Shown in pieces: positions 27,001 to 35,515 of a stretch of 64,000 bases of DNA. Numbering within the stretch: position 1 is the first letter of the stretch; each line of letters opens with the position of its first letter. The position numbers were made by a program, and so were the translations under genes. Source of the stretch: Flavobacteriaceae bacterium UBA1903. Its GTDB lineage: Bacteria > Bacteroidota > Bacteroidia > Flavobacteriales > Flavobacteriaceae. The stretch is taken from positions 1 through 64,000 of the forward strand of contig DDGL01000014.1 of the NCBI GenBank assembly GCA_002337605.1, written 5' to 3'. The notes under the pieces were generated by a model. That model made no database searches, was not told the origin of the DNA, and saw only the letters and a list, made by a program, of their open reading frames with translations.

Positions 27001-28864
27001 TTGCCGAAGCTCCTGCGCTTATGGTAACAGGCACTGAAATATCTGTGAATCCACATTCAGAATTTTCAGTGGTATTTCCAGAAGTTGAAGCAAAAGCAAT
27101 TTGCGGAGCGCCTGCGACAATTTGACCTCCTGTAATTACTAAAGCAAAATCCTGACTTCCACTTGAAAGCGTACCGTCATGAGTAATAGTAAGTGTGTAC
27201 AGTCCTGAAGCTCCAGTAACATCGACCCTCTCAAAAGGATCTACGTTATTTTCATTATTCTGGCTATTTGTAGTAACTCCCGTTAGCCTCCAGGGATAAA
27301 ACACAGCACCGTTGTCTAAATTAAGATCCAAATCGTTTACCAGGGCAGGTGTCGTACTATTGGTACCATTGTTTTGTGCCCCAGCAGGATCTGTCCATGA
27401 AATAGAAGCCAGCAGAGGTTCACTACCGTTTGCCTGTACATTTACTGTATATACTTCTCCTTGATTTAGCGTTAATTCTTCTACTTCAGCAAAACCGTCT
27501 GCAGCTGCGGTAGTAATAGTTTCGGCTGCTTTCTTGGCATTTAACAAGCCCCAGCCATACACAACATCCGGACCGTTTGCGTTAGGGTCGTCTGCTGTAT
27601 GCAGTGCCAGGCCTTTTAGTGTAGAGGCCCGCATTGGAATGTTATGAATGTTTTCGTAGTGTTCCTGTAGTAATAGTAATGTTCCTGCAACATTGGGTGA
27701 TGCCATAGAGGTTCCTGTTAAACCTATATAAGAATTATCTGCATCTTCACCGCTAGAGGCTAGCAATGTACCGTTCCCAGTAATATCTGGTTTAATTCTG
27801 TAATCATCTGTAGGACCTTCACTACTTCCAGAGTTAATTACCACAGAGTTTAGGCTACCATCTGGATTAATGATGGCGTCTTGGGCATTGGCAACTACCA
27901 AGTTGTTTTTTGCAGTTCCATGGCCACTAAGTTTATCATATGCTGAATTTCCTGCCAATGGATTTCCGTTTGATGTATTATCATCTCCGTCATTCCCTGC
28001 AGCTACTACCATTAAATAATAGGGCGCATTATACATTAAGTCATCCCAGTCTACTGCATCGAAGCCATACTGGCCGAACCAGGCATCTGGAATATTTCCA
28101 GCAATAAAGCCATACGAATGGTTGGATAGTAACATATCGTACCCAAAATTGAAAGTCCCCCCCCCTGTACCATCATTTGCCTGGCCAGTAGCTTCGGCAA
28201 CATCGTCATTCCACATATAGCCTCTCACATTACTTTGCCAGGCCATACCTTTTGAAGTACCATTTGGAGGAGCAAAAACACCCAAACCAGTTCCCATTAT
28301 AGTTCCTGTTACATGGGCAGCATGGAAGTTTAGCTGGGTTCCTCCTTCTGCTCCAGTATCCATAAGTGTAACACGGTTGTTTCCTCCTGGGCCATCATAA
28401 TCTTCATGTGTAATTCTGGCATGGCCTCCATCCCAGACGTGAGCAACAAGATTGTCTCCATTTAATTGAAGCCCAAGACCTCCGCCTGTGTTTAGCCAAT
28501 TGGTTCTGGTAGATATAGCTGCGTTAGAGTTAAATGTTCTATAATAAATAGGTGTACCTTCTTCTGAAATAAATTGGAGCTCGGCAAAACCACCATCGTC
28601 CAACATTTTCTTCACAGGTATATTGTGTATAAATGCATACGCTAAAGCCTCTTCTTTTTTCGCTTTATAGTTTGCACGGAACTTCGCCTCCAGCTCTTTG
28701 AGCGTGTCCGTATTGGTAGCCGAAAGAGATAGATTGACGGCACTAGACGGCTGGTGTATCCTTGACGGGGTTGTTTTGTTTGTTAGTTTTTTCTGAGCGA
28801 ACCCTGTAGTAATAAAACAAAGTAAAATTGCACCCAAAAACGTATGATAGGTAGATGTTTTCAT
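24002..28864 (-). CDS. T9SS-exported subtilisin-like (S8) protease with Calx-beta and adhesin-like domains
   Basis: About 1620 residues. After a signal peptide (residues 1-23) comes an S8 catalytic domain: Asp in VAHVWDGG (about residue 145), His in FHAAHVTGTI (about 184) and Ser in GTSMASPNVAGT (about 390). Next are a beta domain, a Calx-beta domain (SVTFLAGNTTTQNMIVRVYE), a choice-of-anchor-J/cleaved-adhesin-like domain starting FSENFDGG, about 600 residues of repetitive beta structure, and a 75-residue T9SS type A sorting domain (YPNPTSSMLNI through VKRIVKK). The ATG at 28864 is chosen because the upstream candidate lies in the promoter. Secreted or surface-bound protein degradation is inferred. 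Confidence 0.93.
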   Translation of the reverse strand: MKTSTYHTFLGAILLCFITTGFAQKKLTNKTTPSRIHQPSSAVNLSLSATNTDTLKELEAKFRANYKAKKEEALAYAFIHNIPVKKMLDDGGFAELQFISEEGTPIYYRTFNSNAAISTRTNWLNTGGGLGLQLNGDNLVAHVWDGGHARITHEDYDGPGGNNRVTLMDTGAEGGTQLNFHAAHVTGTIMGTGLGVFAPPNGTSKGMAWQSNVRGYMWNDDVAEATGQANDGTGGGTFNFGYDMLLSNHSYGFIAGNIPDAWFGQYGFDAVDWDDLMYNAPYYLMVVAAGNDGDDNTSNGNPLAGNSAYDKLSGHGTAKNNLVVANAQDAIINPDGSLNSVVINSGSSEGPTDDYRIKPDITGNGTLLASSGEDADNSYIGLTGTSMASPNVAGTLLLLQEHYENIHNIPMRASTLKGLALHTADDPNANGPDVVYGWGLLNAKKAAETITTAAADGFAEVEELTLNQGEVYTVNVQANGSEPLLASISWTDPAGAQNNGTNSTTPALVNDLDLNLDNGAVFYPWRLTGVTTNSQNNENNVDPFERVDVTGASGLYTLTITHDGTLSSGSQDFALVITGGQIVAGAPQIAFASTSGNTTENSECGFTDISVPVTISAGASANADVNFTVNGSSTATTGSDFDLQTSSVTFLAGNTTTQNMIVRVYEDGFVEGNETVVVDFTVNPNGGDAVANTSLDTFTLTITNDDTAITPTVSNVLFSENFDGGGPYNVTTNQSDLGGTPVDAWGVANTAGASSGFWDTSGNATNFAFTNDDACNCDKSNDLLTTTVIDLSGTYVSAALTFDHAFAAIDPEVGDVLISINNGATFTSVLNLTNTSVNNGGGSYTTPWMQGVTVDMTPYIGNSQVMVQFRYNDGGGWLYGMAVDDIQVVAMSELAVQTAVNTGTADQLNINDAGTAYSTDTTTGDVMAVILNNQTDDYGCTSVAVSRAGTGAQGYSGSTGLNQVLDKRFSLTPSNSIGSGDIDITFYIDAAELGGWEVASGNNPGTYSMYIGRESGGVLEDVVVATVDAFGTHTALTGNFTGTDGDFYFGRQHAFISCPGITKTWNGTSWSPSAPTNIDAAVINGTYDTVDDGDIEACELIISDNQILTVDAGHYIRIQNDINVDGTLIVAHTANVVQVNPNAVVNKNTGTGAVINVHVTTPVLQQRAFMVMGSPMDLETRNGVFTDAFLVLDHAPNSFNPNTHPNIPQGATNFSDLEGDFWTTYTGTINPGEGYIVRPQTGYGDPAGISYDMTYSEGTLNNGTVSRTKIYNNVNSPAGTPNAYANPYASAIDGDQFIQDNGLNELFFWEHLTPPSVIIPGEGLKFDMDDVSIRNFGGGIAANNDDPLNIPSNVISTGQGFAVKAVANGMVDFTNNMRLTTGNTTLRTYEEEVDRLWLRIESDTYQLANNLMIGFNPLATSGIDNGYDTDRLACSVSIYSQLETGDKRLSIQTREAFRDHIKIPVGFSTLLEEETSYTISLSNFEGANLENRAIYLYDTELNILTDLTQEEYSFRSGIAAQDRRFTVVFEHDEEVLGTSQASMEGIAVYPNPTSSMLNIVSAGSQLEAVKVYDVLGRQIANKKLNGVQTYQLDMSALHTAVYFVEITTPQGSAVKRIVKK

Positions 28865-28900
28865 GATCGAAGTATATTTCGAGGATACTAGTTTAAATCT

Positions 28901-28908
28901 CAAATTTA
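28901..28908 (-). promoter_or_regulatory. -7 promoter element for the S8 protease
   Basis: TAAATTTG on the minus strand matches TAnnTTTG and lies 37 bases before the ATG at 28864. It rules out the ATG at 28903 as start. The remaining intergenic DNA (28909-29100) holds nothing else I can identify. Confidence 0.6.
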
Positions 28909-29100
28909 GAGTTAATTAGCTGAAATACAATTTCTTAACGATAAAACACCTAAAAAGAGCAAGGTAATTTAACATAAAGTTAAGAGACCTGCAAAAAAAG
29001 GTTCTTCACAAGTAGCGGTTATGCGAATAATTCTACCGAATACACTGTAACTACCTCAATTTCAAAAATTAATACTGAAGCAACAGCTCTACTACCAAAG

Positions 29101-29136
29101 AAAAGTGCCAAATATTAAAAATATTTGGCACTTTTC
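29101..29136 (-). terminator. Terminator of the nqr operon
   Basis: AAAAGTGCCAAATAT and ATATTTGGCACTTTT form a 15-bp perfect stem with a five-base loop, 23 bases after the nqrF stop. On the minus strand the stem ends in a short T run. Confidence 0.88.
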
Positions 29137-29158
29137 AGTTAATTATATTTTTTGGTTC

Positions 29159-30469
29159 TTATCCCCCAAAGTCATCAAATCTAATATGCTCATCCGGGAT
29201 ACCGAAGTCCTCTCCCATTTTCTGAACAGCCTGGTTCATTAATGGTGGGCCACAGAAGTACAGTTCAATATCTTCTGGCGCTTCGTGGTGATTTAAGTAG
29301 TTATCTATTACCACTTGGTGAATAAACCCTACAAAACCGTCACCAGCCTCATCGTTAATGTCTTTTTTAACCTTCCAGTTATCCTCTTCCATAGGTTCAG
29401 AAAGGGCCATATAGTACTTGAAATTAGGAAATTCTCTTTCTAATTTTCTAAAGTGCTCAATATAAAACAACTCTCTTTTTGAACGTCCACCGTACCAGTA
29501 CGTTACTTTACGCCCTGTCTTTAATGTATTGAATAAATGGTATAAGTGAGAACGCATAGGTGCCATTCCTGCTCCACCTCCAACGTATAACATTTCAGAT
29601 TCTGAAGGGTTGATGAAGAATTCTCCATAAGGTCCGGAAATTACGCACTTATCTCCTTTCTTCAAGTTAAAAATGTAAGAGGAAGCGATTCCTGGATTTA
29701 CTTGCATCCATTGGTTTTTTGCTCTATCCCATGGTGGCGTGGCAATACGAACGTTCAACATAATCTCTCGTCCTTCGGCTGGGTAGGAAGCCATAGAGTA
29801 AGCTCTTTCCACCGTTTCAGTATTTTTCATTACTAAGGGCCATAAACCAAATTTATCCCATTCTGCCTGAAATTTGTCTGGTGTTTCGTGTTCTTCCGGG
29901 TGCGCTGTAATGTCCATATCTTCAAACTTCACTTCACATTCAGGAATTTCAATCTGGATATAACCACCAGCCTTGTAGCCCATGTCTTCAGGAATTTCTA
30001 CTACAAATTCCTTAATGAAGGAAGCTACGTTATAATTTCTAACAACGGTTGCATCCCATTTTTTAATTCCGAAAACTTCTTCAGGAATATGAATGTTCAT
30101 ATCCTGCTTTACTTTAACCTGGCAAGACAAACGTGCGCCTTCTTTTAGTTCTTTTCTACTGAAGTGTGGTGTCTCCGTTGGTAAAGCTTCTCCTCCGCCT
30201 TCAAGGACGTGGCATTCGCACTGAATACACGTTCCACCACCACCACAAGCCGATGGAAGGAAAATTTTATTACTCCCCAGCGTTGAAAGTAAAGTACCTC
30301 CACTGGCTACTTCGATTTTCTTTTCGTCATTAATGGTAATAGTTACGGGCCCTGACGGAGATAATTTTTGCTTTGTAAATAACAAAAGCGCCACTAACAA
30401 AAGTGTCAATACCAAAAAGGCAACGACGGTGGCTACTACAACTCCTAGTGTACTTGCTGCTAAAAACAT
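29159..30469 (-). CDS. nqrF: Na+-translocating NADH:quinone reductase subunit F
   Basis: 436 residues, the NADH-oxidising subunit. An N-terminal membrane helix (residues 5-30) is followed by a [2Fe-2S] ferredoxin domain with CGGGGTCIQCECHV (Cys at C-x5-C-x2-C) and a further Cys in ARLSCQVKV. Then come the FAD domain (RAYSMASYPAEG) and the NAD domain (YVGGGAGMAPMRSHL), closing on YFCGPPLMNQAV and FDDFGG. It passes electrons from NADH to FAD and the [2Fe-2S] centre. Last gene of the operon, two bases from nqrE. Confidence 0.97.
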   Translation of the reverse strand: MFLAASTLGVVVATVVAFLVLTLLLVALLLFTKQKLSPSGPVTITINDEKKIEVASGGTLLSTLGSNKIFLPSACGGGGTCIQCECHVLEGGGEALPTETPHFSRKELKEGARLSCQVKVKQDMNIHIPEEVFGIKKWDATVVRNYNVASFIKEFVVEIPEDMGYKAGGYIQIEIPECEVKFEDMDITAHPEEHETPDKFQAEWDKFGLWPLVMKNTETVERAYSMASYPAEGREIMLNVRIATPPWDRAKNQWMQVNPGIASSYIFNLKKGDKCVISGPYGEFFINPSESEMLYVGGGAGMAPMRSHLYHLFNTLKTGRKVTYWYGGRSKRELFYIEHFRKLEREFPNFKYYMALSEPMEEDNWKVKKDINDEAGDGFVGFIHQVVIDNYLNHHEAPEDIELYFCGPPLMNQAVQKMGEDFGIPDEHIRFDDFGG

Positions 30470-30470
30470 A

Positions 30471-31214
30471 TTATTGCTGTGTTAGTTCTGAAACTTCGAC
30501 TTGAGCGGTTTCTTTTTCAGTATTATTTAAATTCTCATCTTGAGCTTCAATACCAATGTTCTCGGTATTGGTGTCTAATGAAGGTGTTTCTTCGTCTCCT
30601 CCGGTTAACATTCCTCCAAAACTCATAAAACCAATCGCCATTAACCCTGTGATGATAAATGTAATTCCCAGTCCTCTTAAAGGTGCTGGTACATTACTAT
30701 ATCTAATTTTCTCGCGGATAGCTGCAATAGCTACAATTGCCAGGAACCATCCTATTCCAGAACTGAAACCGTAATTTAATGCCAGATCGAAAGTGGCAAT
30801 GTCTCTGGATTGCATAAATAATGATCCTCCAAGAATGGCACAGTTTACTGCGATTAAGGGTAAGAAAATACCCAATGAATTATATAAAGAAGGTGAGAAT
30901 TTTTCCACAATAATTTCTACCAATTGTACCATCGTAGCAATAGTTGCAATGAAGAGAATAAACGATAAAAAACTAAGGTCATAATCAGCAAACTCGTCGC
31001 CTAACCACGTCAATGCTCCTTCACGTAAAATGTATTGATCGAGCAACCAGTTCAAAGGTACGGTTACAGTTAATACAAAGATTACAGCAGCTCCTAAACC
31101 AACTGCAGTACTCACTTTCTTAGATACAGCAAGGTAAGAACACATACCCAGGAAGTATGCAAATACCATATTATCTACGAAGATGGATTTGAAAAAAAGT
31201 TCAAGGTGTTCCAT
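30471..31214 (-). CDS. nqrE: Na+-translocating NADH:quinone reductase subunit E, with acidic C-terminal extension
   Basis: 247 residues. The first 200 form the six-helix NqrE core (FVDNMVFAYFLGMCSYLAVSK, NCAILGGSLFMQSRD), including the conserved cysteines that hold the intramembrane iron site shared with NqrD. The last 45 residues are an added hydrophilic tail rich in Glu, Asn and Thr, absent from the approximately 200-residue proteobacterial protein. It lies two bases before nqrF, but is separated from nqrD by a 59-base gap that holds a repeat-like segment. Confidence 0.95.
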   Translation of the reverse strand: MEHLELFFKSIFVDNMVFAYFLGMCSYLAVSKKVSTAVGLGAAVIFVLTVTVPLNWLLDQYILREGALTWLGDEFADYDLSFLSFILFIATIATMVQLVEIIVEKFSPSLYNSLGIFLPLIAVNCAILGGSLFMQSRDIATFDLALNYGFSSGIGWFLAIVAIAAIREKIRYSNVPAPLRGLGITFIITGLMAIGFMSFGGMLTGGDEETPSLDTNTENIGIEAQDENLNNTEKETAQVEVSELTQQ

Positions 31215-31236
31215 ATTTTTAAATTTATGGGAGAAA

Positions 31237-31264
31237 CTTCCCCCTAGCCCCTTTCAAAGAGGAA
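31237..31264. repeat. Short GC-rich intergenic repeat-like segment between nqrD and nqrE
   Basis: The segment CTTCCCCCTAGCCCCTTTCA with AAGAGGAA is unusual in composition for this DNA and contains partly complementary ends. It resembles a short repeat I recall from flavobacterial intergenic regions; there is no second copy in this window, so the call is weak. Confidence 0.35.
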
Positions 31265-31273
31265 TAATACGTT

Positions 31274-31921
31274 TTAATTTTCTTCTATTAATGCTTTATT
31301 ACGGCTACGTTGTACCCAGATAATAATTCCCACTACGATCAATGCCATTGGAGGTAGTACCATAAAACCGTTGTTTTCGTATCCTATGGCGTACAATCCT
31401 GTTTTTTCAACCGAATCTCCCAATACTTTAAATCCGAATAAGGTTCCACTTCCTAACAATTCACGGAAAAAACCAACGATAATTAAAATCACCCCGTATC
31501 CTGCTGCATTTCCTATTCCATCAAGAAACGATTTCCACGGGCCATTCCCTAAAGCAAAAGCTTCAAAACGCCCCATAATGATACAATTGGTAATAATTAG
31601 CCCGATAAATACGGAGAGTTCTTTACTTAACTCATATGCGAAAGCTTTTAAAACCTGGTCTACAATAATTACTAGTGTTGCCACAACAATTAACTGTACA
31701 ATAATTCGGATTTTTGACGGAATGATATTTCGCATCAACGAAATGACCACATTTCCAACTCCCATTACAAATAGTACAGAAATTGCCATTACAATAGAAG
31801 GCTTTAACTGCGCTGTAATAGCCAGTGCAGAACATATTCCTAACACCTGAATGGTGATTGGGTTATCGTCTGCTAACGGATCTAAGATAAGTTTTCTATC
31901 TTTTTTTGAAAGTAACCCCAT
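31274..31921 (-). CDS. nqrD: Na+-translocating NADH:quinone reductase subunit D
   Basis: 215 residues of the six-helix NqrD family, homologous to NqrE. LGICSALAITAQLKPS and LIITNCIIMGRFEAFALG carry the conserved cysteines that with NqrE ligate the intramembrane iron. Length is normal for the family. Order nqrC-nqrD-nqrE is canonical. Confidence 0.96.
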   Translation of the reverse strand: MGLLSKKDRKLILDPLADDNPITIQVLGICSALAITAQLKPSIVMAISVLFVMGVGNVVISLMRNIIPSKIRIIVQLIVVATLVIIVDQVLKAFAYELSKELSVFIGLIITNCIIMGRFEAFALGNGPWKSFLDGIGNAAGYGVILIIVGFFRELLGSGTLFGFKVLGDSVEKTGLYAIGYENNGFMVLPPMALIVVGIIIWVQRSRNKALIEEN

Positions 31922-31964
31922 AGTATTATTTATTAAAATGCTTACACATTTTTATTGTTATTAT

Positions 31965-32711
31965 TTATTGTAATTTCTTAAAATAAGGAACATACATTCT
32001 AACATCCTTCTTCAACATCGCTGAAACTCCGTCGCCTGTAATAGTAGCTCCTGCAAGGGCATCTACTTCATTATCGGTAGTATCTGTGTTTTTAGGATCG
32101 TTATTTCCTTTAGCTACGCTTATTCCTTCAAAGGCGTTTCCATTTAAAAAACTCTCTCCAGTAAAATCGTCCATAAAGTAACGTTGCTTAATTTCAGCAC
32201 CCAAACCTGGTGTTTCTCCTTTATGGTCAAAATATACTCCCTGAATGGTCATAGATTTATCTACAGCCACAAAGCCCCAGATAGCATCCCAAAGCCCTTT
32301 TCCTCGCACAGGAATTACATATACTTCCTTTCCGTCTTTCTCACCTACAAACAAAGGTAGTTTACGTTCGTAACCATCCTCTTTTGCTTTGGTCTCTTCT
32401 TTTTTAAGATCAATTAAGTAGGCTTCGTCATTTTCAGTCACCTCATCACCCTGAATTACTAATTGCTTCGTGATATATTTATTGAATTCTTCTTCAACCC
32501 TATCGGTTGGGATAAACACTACATCTCCGTCACCCTCGTTGTCGTTAACGTTCATAGCATACAGGATGTTTTGCTGCTTTTCGAACTTTTCATTTGATTT
32601 AATTAATGGCTTTAAACCAGCGGCAAAGCCAGCCAATAATGATCCTACCACTACCACCATAATGACGGCGAAAAAGATGGTATAACTATTTTTATCTGTG
32701 TTAATTGCCAT
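31965..32711 (-). CDS. nqrC: Na+-translocating NADH:quinone reductase subunit C (FMN-binding)
   Basis: 248 residues with one N-terminal membrane helix (YTIFFAVIMVVVVGSLLAG) and a periplasmic FMN domain. The covalent flavin motif is DALAGATITGDGVS, whose second threonine should carry FMN through a phosphoester bond placed by ApbE, not encoded here. GLWDAIWGFVAVD and HKGETPGLGAEI are typical family stretches. Two bases separate it from nqrB. Confidence 0.96.
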   Translation of the reverse strand: MAINTDKNSYTIFFAVIMVVVVGSLLAGFAAGLKPLIKSNEKFEKQQNILYAMNVNDNEGDGDVVFIPTDRVEEEFNKYITKQLVIQGDEVTENDEAYLIDLKKEETKAKEDGYERKLPLFVGEKDGKEVYVIPVRGKGLWDAIWGFVAVDKSMTIQGVYFDHKGETPGLGAEIKQRYFMDDFTGESFLNGNAFEGISVAKGNNDPKNTDTTDNEVDALAGATITGDGVSAMLKKDVRMYVPYFKKLQ

Positions 32712-32713
32712 AA

Positions 32714-33934
32714 TTATGCTGTTTTAGCTTTAAGACGTTTTGCTCTTTTCTTTATGTTTCCTTCAATCACGTAATGGTCTATCGTTGGTGCAAATACATT
32801 CATCAACAAAATAGCCAAGAAGACTCCTTCAGGATAAGCAGGATTAAATACGCGAATTAGAATAGATATAAATCCAATTAAAAATCCGTATATCCATTTT
32901 CCTTTATTTGTTTGACTTGCTGTAACAGGGTCTGTTGCCATATATACAGCACCAAACAAAATACTACCTATAATAAGGTGTTGCCAGAAAGGCACATTCA
33001 TTAAACCAAAGAATTTTGAACTTTCACCAATCCATCCTGCTGAAACCACTCCGTTAAAAATTAGCCCCATAGTTAATGCACCTATAAGGGTACTAAAGAT
33101 TATTCTCCAACTACCAATTTTGGTGAAAATTAAAATTAGCGCCCCCACGATTATTAGTAATTTAGAAGTTTCCCCTACCGAACCCGGTATAAAACCCCAA
33201 AACATATCCCAATAATCATAGGCTATAGAAGTAGTATTCTGCGCATAACTTCCCAGAATAGTTTCTCCAGATATAGCATCTACATTAGCACCTGCTAAGA
33301 TTTCTTTTTGACGATCTACAGCGCCGTGAACCCATACCTTATCGCCACTCATCCATGTTGGATACGCAAAAAATAAAAAAGCACGGATGGTAAGAGCGGG
33401 ATTTAAAATATTCATTCCTGTTCCACCAAACACCTCTTTTCCAATTACAACTCCAAAAGCTACAGCAACAGCCAACATCCACAACGGAATGTCAATAGGG
33501 ACAATTAGTGGCACTAACATACCTGTTACCAAATATCCTTCTTCCACTTCATGTCCTTTAATTACGGCGAAAATAAATTCAATAAGTAAACCTACTCCGT
33601 ACGAAACAAGTACTAATGGAAGTACTGTCCAGCATCCCATAATAAAATTGTCCCACGTAAAAAAGTTAGCCAACGGTGCCTGGCGAAGTGTTTCGTCAAT
33701 AGCTGAATAATGTTGATATCCCGCATTGAAAATCCCAAAAATTAAACAGGGAACCAATGCCAGTATGACAATGTTCATAGTACGCTTTAAATCGTCTGCA
33801 GCTTTAATGTGCGTTCCATTGTGCGTAGTCTCATTGGGTAAGTACAAAAAGGTGTGCAATGCGTTGAACGCAGGAGCCATCTTTGTACCTTTATATTTTT
33901 CCTTGAGCGTATGTAATTTTTGCTTCAATCCCAT
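32714..33934 (-). CDS. nqrB: Na+-translocating NADH:quinone reductase subunit B (FMN- and riboflavin-binding)
   Basis: 406 residues with about ten membrane helices. The NqrB region FGGTGMNILNPALTIRAFLF is intact. The covalent-FMN region reads VDAISGETILG, with Glu where the classic motif has Ala (SGAT), the acceptor Thr being preserved. NqrB provides the Na+ channel and the riboflavin site. It lies 35 bases after nqrA. Confidence 0.96.
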   Translation of the reverse strand: MGLKQKLHTLKEKYKGTKMAPAFNALHTFLYLPNETTHNGTHIKAADDLKRTMNIVILALVPCLIFGIFNAGYQHYSAIDETLRQAPLANFFTWDNFIMGCWTVLPLVLVSYGVGLLIEFIFAVIKGHEVEEGYLVTGMLVPLIVPIDIPLWMLAVAVAFGVVIGKEVFGGTGMNILNPALTIRAFLFFAYPTWMSGDKVWVHGAVDRQKEILAGANVDAISGETILGSYAQNTTSIAYDYWDMFWGFIPGSVGETSKLLIIVGALILIFTKIGSWRIIFSTLIGALTMGLIFNGVVSAGWIGESSKFFGLMNVPFWQHLIIGSILFGAVYMATDPVTASQTNKGKWIYGFLIGFISILIRVFNPAYPEGVFLAILLMNVFAPTIDHYVIEGNIKKRAKRLKAKTA

Positions 33935-33969
33935 ATACTATGTATTTTTCATTTTTCTAAAATGAATAA

Positions 33970-35322
33970 TTATCCAATTTCTTTATACATTAAGTCCAAC
34001 CCATTTCTAATAATTTGTTGGTGCGGTTGTTTAGACACGCAGATAAATTCGGTCAACGCAAAATCTTCTGGCGCTACTTCATACATACCTAAAGCTTCCA
34101 TAGCATCCAGATCCTGTACCATACAAGCTTTTAGGATTTGCATCGGGTAGATATCCAAAGGAAATACTTGTTCATAATTCCCCGTTACTACAAAAGCTCT
34201 GTGCTCGCCATTTGTATTTGTATCTAACTCAAACTTTTTCTTAGGCATCATCCAGGAAAAAGTTAGTGCGCGTGTGTTTGAAATCTTATTAAAGACAGGC
34301 TTGTTCCACCCAAAAAATTCGTAGTCGTCTCCTTCAGGAATTACAGTCACGGTGTTTGCATAATACCCTAGATGCTGTTTTGGTGAAATTTGTGTTCCCG
34401 ACAATACATCGCCACTAATGACGCGTACATTTTCTTCGTTCAATCCACTATCGTACACAAATGTTGAAACCTCAGCCCCAATTTTTGTAGTGTAATATTT
34501 CGGTGTTTTTACTGAAGAGCCTGCTAATGCAATCACTCGTTCAGCATTAAATTTTCCTGTAAGCAACAATTCACCAATGATCACCAGATCCTGCGCAGCA
34601 ACCGTCCAAACGGTTTCTCCTTTGTTGATAGGATCTATCATCGCTATTTGCGTTCCAACATTCCCAGCAGGGTGTTGTCCTTTAACCGAATGCAATACAG
34701 CGTCATTTACATCCTTCAGGGGCGAACTCCAGTCACTTCCTAAACCTATATGAACCTTCCCTTCTGTTAACTTGCTCAAGGCGGTTACTGCTGCTTGCAA
34801 TTCGGCTTCTTTTCCTTTTAATGTAAAATCTAGGTCTGCAGCCAAAGGTGCCGTTGTATAGCCTGAAATAAAAATAGCTTTTGGCGCTACTTCAGGATCT
34901 GCAATCACGTCGTACGGTCGTTGCTTAATGAACGGCCAACAACCAGAAGCCAGCAAGTGACTCTTTATTGCATCAGCATCCATTGTTGCTACGTTTACAC
35001 TTCCATGATCTACATAGGTGTCTTGTGTTTCAGCCTCAATAAGCAAACGAGTAATTACACGTTTTGCTCCCCGCTCGATCGCAGTTAACGTACCGCTTAC
35101 AGGGGATGCAAACTTAATGTTCTCTTTGTCTTTGGAATAGAAAATAATTTCTCCCGCTTGAATTTTTGCTCCTTCCTTTACAACCATTTTTGGGGTGGTA
35201 AGATGGAAGTCGGCAGGTCTTATGGCGAACGTTCTGGAACGTGGCGCTTTAGAAAGCGTTTTTTCTGCTTCGCCTTTAAGGTTTATAGTAAGACCTTTTT
35301 TAATCTTAATGTCTTTGGACAT
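33970..35322 (-). CDS. nqrA: Na+-translocating NADH:quinone reductase subunit A
   Basis: 450 residues, a soluble cytoplasmic subunit near the quinone site. The opening IKIKKGLTINLKGEAE, PADFHLTTPKMVVKEGAKIQ and the barrel-sandwich pattern ASPVSGTLTAIERGAKR are diagnostic, and GYTTAPLAADLDF is conserved. First gene of nqrABCDEF, with a consensus -7 element 63 bases upstream. Confidence 0.96.
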   Translation of the reverse strand: MSKDIKIKKGLTINLKGEAEKTLSKAPRSRTFAIRPADFHLTTPKMVVKEGAKIQAGEIIFYSKDKENIKFASPVSGTLTAIERGAKRVITRLLIEAETQDTYVDHGSVNVATMDADAIKSHLLASGCWPFIKQRPYDVIADPEVAPKAIFISGYTTAPLAADLDFTLKGKEAELQAAVTALSKLTEGKVHIGLGSDWSSPLKDVNDAVLHSVKGQHPAGNVGTQIAMIDPINKGETVWTVAAQDLVIIGELLLTGKFNAERVIALAGSSVKTPKYYTTKIGAEVSTFVYDSGLNEENVRVISGDVLSGTQISPKQHLGYYANTVTVIPEGDDYEFFGWNKPVFNKISNTRALTFSWMMPKKKFELDTNTNGEHRAFVVTGNYEQVFPLDIYPMQILKACMVQDLDAMEALGMYEVAPEDFALTEFICVSKQPHQQIIRNGLDLMYKEIG

Positions 35323-35384
35323 AGGATAGTTGTGTTAAAATTGCCTTTGCCCCTAAGAACCTTATCGGCTCAATTTAGGGTGTG

Positions 35385-35392
35385 CAAATTTA
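35385..35392 (-). promoter_or_regulatory. -7 promoter element for nqrABCDEF
   Basis: TAAATTTG on the minus strand matches TAnnTTTG, giving a leader of roughly 55 bases before nqrA. The divergent Plug gene has only a weaker match (TATATTTA, 35488-35495). Confidence 0.6.
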
Positions 35393-35515
35393 ATAATTTA
35401 AACTAGCATTACACAAGGAATATATCTTAAATTTTTTACACCAAAACAGCTTATTTACCGGGAAGTAAAGAAGGCACAGAAATTGTGTATATTTAGCCAC
35501 TTAAAACCCATCTAG

